From NCBI GenBank assembly GCA_025800215.1, contig JAOXSC010000138.1, positions 1 to 64,000 on the forward strand: a DNA stretch of 64,000 bases, given 5' to 3'. How positions within the stretch are numbered: position 1 is the stretch's first letter; every line of letters starts with the position of its first letter. Under the pieces are notes generated by a model. That model had not been told where the DNA came from. It saw only the letters and a list, made by a program, of their open reading frames with translations, and searched no databases. The position numbers were made by a program, and so were the translations under genes. Below are positions 57,444 through 64,000 of the stretch, piece after piece. This stretch comes from Marinibacterium sp. (lineage in GTDB: Bacteria; Pseudomonadota; Alphaproteobacteria; Rhodobacterales; Rhodobacteraceae).

Positions 57444-58444
57444 CAGCGCATCTCGCGCCGGGCGGTGCGCACGTTCCAGATCAGGATCGGCAGCACCAGC
57501 AGCATGATCACCATGGCGCTGGCCGATCCCAGCCCCCAGTCATTGGCGCGAAACATCTTGTCATACATGTAATTGGCCAGAACCTGCGTGCCCCATTGCC
57601 CGTTGGTCATGGCAAAGACGATGTCAAAGACCTTGAGCACCACCAGCGTGATCGTCGTCCAGACCACGACGATGGTGCTTGCGATCTGGGGCACCTTGAT
57701 GCGGAAAAACACCTGCATGGGTCCGGCCCCGTCGATGATCGCGGCTTCGATCGTGTCTTCGGGGATGCCCCGCAGCGCCGCCGACAGGATCACCATGGCA
57801 AAACCGGTCTGAACCCAGATCAGCACGATCATCAGCAGAAACGTGTTGGCCGGGATCAGCGTCAGCCATTGCTGCGGTTCGGCCCCGCCCAGCCACAGAT
57901 AGAGCGCGTTCAGCACCCCGATCTGTTCGGTGCCTTCGGGGCGCGCATCATAGACCAGTTTCCAGATCACCGCCGCCCCGACAAAGGAAATCGCCATCGG
58001 CATGAAGATGATGGACTTGGCAATATTGCCCCAGCGGATCCGGTCGGTCAGCTGTGCCGCCAGCAACCCGAACCCGGTGGACAGCGCGGGCACCACCACC
58101 AGCCACATCAGGTTGTTGCGCATCGCTTCCCAGAACTTGGGCTCGGCCGCCATCTGGCGGTAATTGGCCAGCCCCACAAAGGCACCGCCCTGGCTGCGGT
58201 CGGTCAGCGACAGGCGCAGCGTTTCGATGACCGGGTAAACCAGATACAGCGACAGCGCCACCAGCGCGGGCAGCAGGAAAAGCCAGGGCCGCACCAGATT
58301 GGCCCGGTTGATGTTGCGCCCCGCCTGCGCCCCGCGCGCGGGAAAGATCACCCGGTCCAGCAGCAGGTTCGCACCATAGAAATACCCCACGCAGCCCCCG
58401 ACCCCGAGGACGATCATCACAAGACCCTGAAGCGCGGGGGACAT
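57443..58444 (-). CDS. aglF: Alpha-glucoside ABC transporter permease AglF
   Basis: 333-residue permease. TM segments begin after LQGLVMIVLGVGGCVGYFYG, and the EAA loop is EAAIIDGAGPMQVFFRIKVP. Works with AglG and AglK. Follows aglE across a strong 12-bp hairpin. Confidence 0.92.
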   Translation of the reverse strand: MSPALQGLVMIVLGVGGCVGYFYGANLLLDRVIFPARGAQAGRNINRANLVRPWLFLLPALVALSLYLVYPVIETLRLSLTDRSQGGAFVGLANYRQMAAEPKFWEAMRNNLMWLVVVPALSTGFGLLAAQLTDRIRWGNIAKSIIFMPMAISFVGAAVIWKLVYDARPEGTEQIGVLNALYLWLGGAEPQQWLTLIPANTFLLMIVLIWVQTGFAMVILSAALRGIPEDTIEAAIIDGAGPMQVFFRIKVPQIASTIVVVWTTITLVVLKVFDIVFAMTNGQWGTQVLANYMYDKMFRANDWGLGSASAMVIMLLVLPILIWNVRTARREMR

Positions 58445-58478
58445 GGTGGTGCGGCTCCGCCTGCGGGGGAAAAGAAGG

Positions 58479-58510
58479 GGGCCGCGCCATCCCCCGTCAT
58501 GGCGCGGCCC
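58479..58510 (-). terminator. Attenuator hairpin between aglE and aglF
   Basis: GGGCCGCGCCAT (58479-58490) and ATGGCGCGGCCC (58499-58510) are perfect 12-bp arms around an 8-nt loop; a T-rich tract follows on the minus strand. Such a hairpin may protect the aglE mRNA or partly stop transcription, giving more binding protein than permease. Confidence 0.75.
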
Positions 58511-58523
58511 GGCAAGGATGAGA

Positions 58524-59891
58524 TTACTTCAGCGCGTCCCAGCTGTCCTGGATTTCGGCGGCGACATCAGCGGCGGGTTTGCCGCCTGCATAATCGACCA
58601 TGCCGGTCCAGAAACTGCCAGCGCCCACGCCGCCCGGCATCAGATCCGAGCCGTCGAAACGGAATGTGGTGGCTCCGAGCAGAATCTCACCCTGCTTGCG
58701 CAGCGTGTCGTTGTTGTAGGCATCCAGGTTGACGCCCGTATGCGGTGTCAGAAAGCCGGTCTGGGCCATCATGATCTCATGCGCCACGGGCAGCCTGAGA
58801 AAGTCCAGAAACGCCATCGTGGCATCCGACGGGTCAGTCACCGCCATCAGCGTGCCGCCCCCCAGCACCGGACTGCCCAGCTCCTTGTCGGCATAGGCCG
58901 GGAAATAGAAGAAATCGGCATCCTGCCCCATCACCACGTCTTCGGGAAAAAAGGCCGATGCAAAGGATGCCTGCCGGTGCATGTAGCATTGCGGCGGCGC
59001 GGCAAAGAGCCCTTTGGGGCTGTCCCGGAAATCGGTCGAGGCCACAGCCCCTGCGCCACCCGCCACATTGTCGTCATTGCGCGCAAACCAGCCGAATTCT
59101 TCGATCGCGCCGATCACCCGGTCGTCGTCAAAGGGGATCTGGTTGGTGACCCAGCCGTCATAGACCTCGGGCGGCTGGGTGCGCAGCATCATGTCTTCGA
59201 CCCAGTCGGTGGCGGGCCAGCCCGTGGCCGCGCCCGAGCCCAGCCCGATGCACCAGGGCGTTTCGCCATCGGCCACGATGGTTTCGGTGAGCGCGCGCAG
59301 CTCTTCCATGGTCTGGGGCACGTCATAGCCCGCGTCTTCAAAGTTCTCGGGGTTGTACCAGACCAGGCTTTTGACGTTCACATTGTAGAAGAACCCGTAC
59401 ATCTGCGGATTGCCGTCAGCGTCGGGATAGGTGCCCAGATCAACCCAGGACGGACCGGCGGCGTAATTGTCGGTCACCCACTGCGCCCAGTCGGGCCCCA
59501 GCGGGGTCAGATGCCCGTCGGCGGCCATGTTGGCCGCCAGACCCGGCTGCGGAAAGACGGCGATGTTGGGGGCGGATCCGGCCTCGGCATCAATGACGAT
59601 CTGCTGTTCGAAACTGTCGGACCCCGCATAGACGGCCTCGGCCCCTGTGGCCGCGTTGAAATAGGCCAGAAGGTTGGTGAAATACTCTGATTCCGGCGAC
59701 AGCCACGGCCCCGAGATCGTCACGCTCTGCCCCGACAGATCGGGCGCATTGGCGGCCCAGGCTTCATAGCCATCCCAGCTGAATGGCCCTTGCCCAGGGG
59801 CAAAGACCGCACCCTCTGCCCACGCCGCCAGCGGCGCAAGGCCGACGCCTGCGGCCACAAGCCCCGCGCCCGCCAAGAATACCCGTTTCAT
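58524..59891 (-). CDS. aglE: Alpha-glucoside-binding protein AglE
   Basis: 455 residues. Signal peptide (MKRVFLAGAGLVAAGVGLAP, cut near AWA) and a family 1 solute-binding fold. Captures alpha-glucosides in the periplasm for AglFGK. First gene of aglEFGAK; GGGAGGGA precedes ATG 59891. A palindromic operator candidate lies 53 bp upstream. Confidence 0.93.
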   Translation of the reverse strand: MKRVFLAGAGLVAAGVGLAPLAAWAEGAVFAPGQGPFSWDGYEAWAANAPDLSGQSVTISGPWLSPESEYFTNLLAYFNAATGAEAVYAGSDSFEQQIVIDAEAGSAPNIAVFPQPGLAANMAADGHLTPLGPDWAQWVTDNYAAGPSWVDLGTYPDADGNPQMYGFFYNVNVKSLVWYNPENFEDAGYDVPQTMEELRALTETIVADGETPWCIGLGSGAATGWPATDWVEDMMLRTQPPEVYDGWVTNQIPFDDDRVIGAIEEFGWFARNDDNVAGGAGAVASTDFRDSPKGLFAAPPQCYMHRQASFASAFFPEDVVMGQDADFFYFPAYADKELGSPVLGGGTLMAVTDPSDATMAFLDFLRLPVAHEIMMAQTGFLTPHTGVNLDAYNNDTLRKQGEILLGATTFRFDGSDLMPGGVGAGSFWTGMVDYAGGKPAADVAAEIQDSWDALK

Positions 59892-59943
59892 CAGATCCCT
59901 CCCGTTTGATCCCGGCCTTTGGCGCTGTCTCTCCCTTACTATT

Positions 59944-59955
59944 CAAAGCGCTTTG
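59944..59955. promoter_or_regulatory. LacI-type operator upstream of aglE
   Basis: CAAAGCGCTTTG is a perfect 12-bp palindrome with the CG centre typical of LacI/GalR sites. About 53 bp upstream of aglE, fitting repression by AglR. Confidence 0.65.
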
Positions 59956-60099
59956 GCTTTGCTCAGGACACTGCAAGGGGCATCGTCTGTCAATGAATTT
60001 CTCGTCAGGCATTACGATTTTCCCTTGTTTTCATGGCCCGCCCCGTGGTTGACCTAGTAGATGCGGGGCGCCGGGCGCACCGATTGCATGACAATTTAC

Positions 60100-60111
60100 C
60101 AAATCGTTTTG
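60100..60111. promoter_or_regulatory. LacI-type operator upstream of aglR
   Basis: CAAATCGTTTTG is the same shape with one arm mismatch, 14 bp before the aglR start. Suggests autoregulation. Confidence 0.5.
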
Positions 60112-60124
60112 AAACACCTACAGC

Positions 60125-61156
60125 ATGACTCTCAAGGAACTCAGCACCCTTCTGGGCCTGTCGCCCACCACCGTCAGCCGGGCGCTGAACGGTTATCCCG
60201 AGGTGCGCGAAGCGACGCGCGCGCGTGTGGTCGAGGCCGCGCGCAAACACAATTACCGCCCCAACATGCAGGCCAAGCGGCTGGCCACCGGGCGCGCCAT
60301 GGCCATCGGCCATGTGATCCCCGCCACCAGCCGCCACGAGATGGTCAACCCGATCTTCAGCGACTTCCTGTCCGGCGCCTCCGAGATCTATGCCGAGCAT
60401 GGCTTCAGCGTGAACCTGACGCTGGCGCGCGCAGGCGATCAGGAGCGCACCTATCGCGAATTGCACGCCCAGGGCGCGGTGGATGGGATCATCCTGCATG
60501 GCCCCACGATGAACGACCCGCGCATTGCCATGCTGCAGGATCTGGGCCTGCCCTTTGTGGTCCATGGCCGGGCCAGCGGGATTGATCTCGATTATGCATG
60601 GCTTGACGTGAACAATGTGCGGTCCTTTGCGCGGGCCACCGATCTGCTGGTCGATCTTGGCCATCGCCGCATCGCCCTGCTGAACGGGCTTGAACAGATG
60701 GATTTCGCCCATCGCCGCCGGATCGGCCATGAACAGGCGTTGCAGCGCGCCGGGATCGCCTGCGATCCGGCGCTGATGCTCAGCGATGAGATGACCGAAG
60801 ATTACGGGTATCGCAGTGCCCTGGCGCTGCTGGACCGGCCCGATCCGCCCACCGCGTTTCTGGTGGCCGCGATCATCCCCGCGCTTGGGGTGCAGCGGGC
60901 GCTTCACGACCGAGGGCTGCGGCCGGGGCGGGATGTGTCGATCATCTGCCATGACGATGACCTGTCCTATCTGCGCAACGGGGGCGATCTGCCGATCTTC
61001 ACTGCCACGACCTCATCGGTGCGCGAGGCCGGGCGGCGATGTGCGGCGCTGCTGATCGAGCAGATCAACGCCCCGGACAGCCCCAAGCCGCAGGTGCTGC
61101 TCGAGGCCGCGCTGACCATCGGCCAGTCCACCGGCCCCGCGCCGCGCCGGTCGTGA
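60125..61156 (+). CDS. aglR: LacI-family regulator AglR
   Basis: 343 residues. HTH with the LacI signature MTLKELSTLLGLSPTTVSRALNGYPEV, then a periplasmic-binding-like effector domain of normal length. Divergent from aglEFGAK, so it likely represses the locus until an alpha-glucoside binds. The stop TGA overlaps the following GH1 start by one base. Confidence 0.93.
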   Translation: MTLKELSTLLGLSPTTVSRALNGYPEVREATRARVVEAARKHNYRPNMQAKRLATGRAMAIGHVIPATSRHEMVNPIFSDFLSGASEIYAEHGFSVNLTLARAGDQERTYRELHAQGAVDGIILHGPTMNDPRIAMLQDLGLPFVVHGRASGIDLDYAWLDVNNVRSFARATDLLVDLGHRRIALLNGLEQMDFAHRRRIGHEQALQRAGIACDPALMLSDEMTEDYGYRSALALLDRPDPPTAFLVAAIIPALGVQRALHDRGLRPGRDVSIICHDDDLSYLRNGGDLPIFTATTSSVREAGRRCAALLIEQINAPDSPKPQVLLEAALTIGQSTGPAPRRS

Positions 61157-62463
61157 TGCGGTTCGCGCGCTCGCACTTCCCGCGTGGTTTCACCTTTGGC
61201 GCGGCAAGCTCGGCCTATCAGATCGAAGGCCATGATGCGGGCGGCGCCGGGCCGACCCATTGGGACACATTCGCCGCAACACCGGGAAATGTCGCCCATG
61301 GCCACAACGGGGCACGGGCCTGTGATCACTACCACCGCTGCCCCGAAGATCTGGATCTGCTGGCCGCCGCAGGCTTTGACGCCTACCGGTTTTCGACCAG
61401 CTGGGCGCGGGTGCTGCCCGAAGGGCGCGGGGCGCCCAACCCGGACGGTCTGGATTTCTATGACCGGCTGACGGATGCGATCTGTGAACGCGGGCTGGCC
61501 CCGCATGTGACGCTGTACCACTGGGAGCTGCCGGCGGCGCTGGCGGATCTGGGGGGCTGGCGCAACCGCGACATTGCGGGCTGGTTTGCCGATTTCACCG
61601 CGCTTGTCATGGGCCGTATCGGGGATCGCGTGGCCAGCGTCGCACCGGTGAACGAACCCTGGTGCGTGAGCTGGCTGGGCCATTTTCTGGGCCAGCATGC
61701 GCCGGGGCTGCGCGACATCCGCGCCGCTGCGCGGGCGATGCATCATGTGCTGCTGGCCCATGGCCGCGCCATCGAGGTGATGCGCGCGATGGGGCTGTCC
61801 AATCTGGGGGCAGTGGTGAACCAGGAATGGGCGCAGCCCGCCGATGACAGCCCCGAAGCACGTGCGGCAACCGATCTTTACGATGGCTATTACAACCGCT
61901 TCTTTCTTGAGGCGATGTTCCACGCGCGCTACCCCGCCAATGTGCTCGCCGGTCTTGAACCGCATCTGCCCCACGGGTGGGAGGAGGGTTTCGACGTGAT
62001 CGCCGCGCCGCTGGATTGGTGCGGGGTGAACTATTACACCCGCAGCATCATTGCGCCGAATGAGGGTCCGTGGCCGGGGCATCACACGATCAAGGGTCCG
62101 CTTGAGACCACGGCGATGGGCTGGGAGATCTACCCGCAGGGGCTGAGTGATCTGCTGCAGCGCATCGCAGCGGAGTACACCGGCGATCTGCCGCTTGTGG
62201 TCACCGAAAACGGCATGGCCTCTGATGAGGGTCAGCAGGACATTGGGCGCATCGCCTATCTGGACGCGCATCTGGCCGCAGCGCGTGCGGCGCTGGACAG
62301 GGGCGTGCCGCTGGCGGGGTACTTTGTCTGGTCGCTTCTGGACAATTTCGAATGGGCCTGTGGCTATGACGCGCGGTTCGGGCTGGTCAACGTGGCGTAT
62401 GACACGCAGGAGCGAACGCCAAAGGCGTCCTACCACGCGCTGGCCGACGCGCTGCGGCGGTAG
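61156..62463 (+). CDS. Beta-glucosidase (GH1)
   Basis: 435 residues. FTFGAASSAYQIEGHDAGG start, acid/base E167 in APVNEPWC, nucleophile E351 in VVTENGMA, WELP and SLLDNFEWACGYDARFGLV at the end. Cleaves beta-linked disaccharides in the cytosol. It is unusual to find a beta-glucosidase in an operon with the alpha-glucoside regulator, so AglR may respond to more than one sugar class. No signal peptide. Confidence 0.92.
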   Translation: MRFARSHFPRGFTFGAASSAYQIEGHDAGGAGPTHWDTFAATPGNVAHGHNGARACDHYHRCPEDLDLLAAAGFDAYRFSTSWARVLPEGRGAPNPDGLDFYDRLTDAICERGLAPHVTLYHWELPAALADLGGWRNRDIAGWFADFTALVMGRIGDRVASVAPVNEPWCVSWLGHFLGQHAPGLRDIRAAARAMHHVLLAHGRAIEVMRAMGLSNLGAVVNQEWAQPADDSPEARAATDLYDGYYNRFFLEAMFHARYPANVLAGLEPHLPHGWEEGFDVIAAPLDWCGVNYYTRSIIAPNEGPWPGHHTIKGPLETTAMGWEIYPQGLSDLLQRIAAEYTGDLPLVVTENGMASDEGQQDIGRIAYLDAHLAAARAALDRGVPLAGYFVWSLLDNFEWACGYDARFGLVNVAYDTQERTPKASYHALADALRR

Positions 62464-62521
62464 CGGTCGCGCGGGGCTTAGTCTGGGGCCGCTGCCGGTG
62501 GCCGCGTGGGGTCTGATCTGA

Positions 62522-62576
62522 TGTCGCGGCCTGCGGCCGCGCCAAGCCCAATCTGGTGTCGCGGCCTGCGGCCGCG
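62522..62576. repeat. Direct repeat of a 20-bp CG-rich palindromic segment
   Basis: TGTCGCGGCCTGCGGCCGCG occurs at 62522-62541 and again at 62557-62576. It lies in the gap after the GH1 gene and belongs to a longer GC-rich tail. Confidence 0.8.
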
Positions 62577-62582
62577 ACGGGG

Positions 62583-62605
62583 GCGAGGGGGCGCCGCCCC
62601 CTCGC
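62583..62605. terminator. Bidirectional hairpin between GH1 and creatininase genes
   Basis: GCGAGGGGGC (62583-62592) and GCCCCCTCGC (62596-62605) are perfect 10-bp arms with a 3-nt loop, and G/C runs outside extend them. The following CCCGAGGTATTTCGGG motif is the sort of intergenic tail often seen in Rhodobacteraceae. Confidence 0.65.
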
Positions 62606-62646
62606 GCTCCCCCGAGGTATTTCGGGCCACAAAGAAAGCGGGGCCG

Positions 62647-63429
62647 TCAGCCGAAGCTGGCTCCGGGCAAGGGCATGTCGCGCGTCTGGCGCAAGAGGGT
62701 GATGAACCCTGCCACCGCGTGGGCGACGCTTGCCTCGCCCTTGGCGGCGGTGGCGAGATGGGCCTCTCCGGTCACGCCATCTGGGTTGAGATCGCTGGCG
62801 ATCCAGCCCCGGCTGATCGGCCCTGTGGGCGGGATCAGGTCGGTTTCGGCGCTCGAGTGGAAATCGCGGGCGCTGCTCATGTCCACCGTTTCGGGCCGGA
62901 AGGCCAGCATCAGAGAGGTTTCCCAGTCGCCGCCATGCAGGCCGTGGGTCAGTTCCTGCGGGGAAAAGAGGCCATCGGGCACGCCGAAGCTGCCCCATGA
63001 GCATTTCACCGCCAGCATATCCGCGCGCACCCGCAATTCGCGCGTGAGGATCGAGACCAGATCCAGATTGCCGCCATGAGAATTCACCACCACCAGTTTG
63101 CGCAGCCCCGCCCGCGCCACGGATAGGCCGATGTCGATCCAGGCCTGCAAGGCGGTTGGCGCATCCAGCGTCAGCGTGCCCGGCGCAAAGAGATGTTCGT
63201 TGGACTTGCCGATCGCCTGCACCGGCAGGATGCGAATGTCGAGATCGTCGGGCAGGTCGCGGCGCAGGCGGGCCAGCATCCCTTCGTTGATCATCAGATC
63301 AGTGCCCAGGGGCAGATGCGGCCCGTGCTGTTCGATCGCCGCCACGGGCAGGATGGCAATCGTGCGTGCGGCATCGCAGCCGGTGAAGTCCGAGGCGCGG
63401 AAATCGGCCCAGTCCAGCCGTCGGGTCAT
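62647..63429 (-). CDS. Creatininase-family amidohydrolase
   Basis: 260 residues. Metal-binding motifs EQHGPHLPLGTD (33-44), VNSHGGNLD and HGLHGGDWETSLML mark the creatininase/MftE family. Substrate cannot be told: creatinine, a lactam or a dipeptide are all possible. The gene ends in the GC-rich tail; its start is followed upstream, after 90 bp, by the end of the flavodoxin-fold gene. Confidence 0.88.
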   Translation of the reverse strand: MTRRLDWADFRASDFTGCDAARTIAILPVAAIEQHGPHLPLGTDLMINEGMLARLRRDLPDDLDIRILPVQAIGKSNEHLFAPGTLTLDAPTALQAWIDIGLSVARAGLRKLVVVNSHGGNLDLVSILTRELRVRADMLAVKCSWGSFGVPDGLFSPQELTHGLHGGDWETSLMLAFRPETVDMSSARDFHSSAETDLIPPTGPISRGWIASDLNPDGVTGEAHLATAAKGEASVAHAVAGFITLLRQTRDMPLPGASFG

Positions 63430-63519
63430 GGCGGTTCCTTGTGTTGCAGGTCGGGGTCTACCGGTCTGGCGCCAGCCTGCATGGCTTTGCGGGGTGCGGC
63501 AAGGGGCACAAGGGGCGGC

Positions 63520-64000
63520 TCAGGCGATGAGGCGCGCCAGCACCCGGCGGACGCGGCGCAGGTGGCGGGCGCGGCTTTGCGGGGTCGAGCGGTCCATGCG
63601 GTAGTGCATCGCAAACCCCCGCCGGCAGCGCGGCGCACAAAGCGGGCGCGTACCCCGCATCAGCGTGCGGCGCCCCGGCGCACCGATCAGCCGGGTCAGC
63701 AGCCAGCCCGCCCCGCCGCTGGTAAAGACGCCCAGCCGTTCGATCCCCACCAGGCCGGGCCGGATCGGGCCGCCATCATCGGGCAGGTGAAAGGCCAGAC
63801 CGGGCACCAGAACCCGGTCGAGCCAGCCTTTGAGCATGGCGGGCAGCCCATACCACCAGGTCGGGTAGACAAAGATCAGCGTGTTGCACCAGGCCAGATC
63901 GGCAGCTTCGTCAGCGATGCGGGCGCGGTTCTGCGCGGGGTCGGCATAGCATGCCAGATCGTCGCGGCTGAGCACCGGGTCGAACCCGACCGCATAGAGA
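63520..64000 (-). CDS. Flavodoxin-fold NAD(P)H quinone oxidoreductase, 5' end outside window
   Basis: At least 160 residues; the start lies beyond 64000. Motif NTLIFVYPTWWYGLPAMLKG is typical of the MdaB/KefF/NQO flavodoxin-like group that reduces quinones with FMN or FAD. The C-terminal 50 residues are unusually Arg-rich. On the same strand as the creatininase gene. Confidence 0.8.
   Translation of the reverse strand, partial: LYAVGFDPVLSRDDLACYADPAQNRARIADEAADLAWCNTLIFVYPTWWYGLPAMLKGWLDRVLVPGLAFHLPDDGGPIRPGLVGIERLGVFTSGGAGWLLTRLIGAPGRRTLMRGTRPLCAPRCRRGFAMHYRMDRSTPQSRARHLRRVRRVLARLIA

Overview
The window looks like chromosomal DNA of a Rhodobacteraceae/Roseobacter-group alphaproteobacterium. 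The G+C content is high and genes are packed tightly with ATGA/TGATG stop-start overlaps. The block ccoN - universal stress protein - fnrL - hemN is typical of Rhodobacter relatives. Corrin synthesis is of the oxygen-dependent (CobG) type, and the aglEFGAK/aglR locus matches the rhizobial alpha-glucoside arrangement. No species can be named from the sequence alone.

Layout. (1) 1-4.2 kb is an oxygen-response node: ccoN (cut by the window edge), a universal stress protein, the Fe-S regulator FnrL and oxygen-independent coproporphyrinogen oxidase HemN, with two FNR boxes (970-983, 2806-2819). (2) 4.2-10 kb is a YejABEF-type peptide ABC importer. (3) 10-24.4 kb is mostly housekeeping: a DUF333 lipoprotein, membrane-anchored cytochrome c, prephenate dehydratase, an SRPBCC protein, NudC, a 5'-nucleotidase/CpdB-like phosphoesterase, the 4.5S SRP RNA, an alpha/beta hydrolase, an ankyrin-repeat protein, dnaX-ybaB-recR followed by an HTH regulator, a small NIF3/CutA-like protein and threonine aldolase. 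(4) 24.5-29.6 kb is the urease operon ureDABCEFG, with a 27-codon ORF between ureA and ureB. (5) 29.7-36.5 kb is an envelope/lipid cluster: two ArnT/PMT-type glycosyltransferases, a double-PAP2 phosphatase, a LAB_N protein, a DPM1-type GT2 and a lone LptF. (6) 36.9-38.6 kb encodes a cytochrome c and a periplasmic PQQ sugar dehydrogenase, followed by a small secreted protein that is frameshifted by a 14-bp tandem duplication. (7) 39.2-53.5 kb is a cobalamin-riboswitch-led corrin operon: DUF1636, cobW, N, G, H, I, J, (K on the other strand), L, E, M, B, A, F. (8) 53.5-62.5 kb is the alpha-glucoside locus aglEFGAK with divergent aglR and a GH1 beta-glucosidase. (9) The end holds a creatininase-family hydrolase and a truncated flavodoxin-fold quinone reductase.

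How the genes fit together. FnrL probably controls both cbb3 oxidase and HemN, so low-oxygen respiration and haem supply are switched together. The corrin operon would make hydrogenobyrinate and its a,c-diamide and insert cobalt through CobN; lower-ligand and adenosylation steps (cobO, P, Q, U, V, C, D) and cobS/cobT are not in the window. AglR probably represses both aglEFGAK and itself through CAAA-centre-TTTG operators. The lipid cluster forms one translationally coupled minus-strand run (GT2-LAB_N-GT39-PAP2) facing a second ArnT-like gene, which suggests polyprenyl-phosphate-sugar supply, lipid A/envelope glycosylation and lipid dephosphorylation.

I did not see a plainly new multi-gene defence or mobile system. 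The most unusual items are the lipid-modification cluster, the duplicated-14-mer frameshift, the inverted cobK whose start codon overlaps that of cobL, the hairpin over the hemN start, the ureA-ureB micro-ORF, and the inverted-repeat element at a ureD that has no normal start codon.
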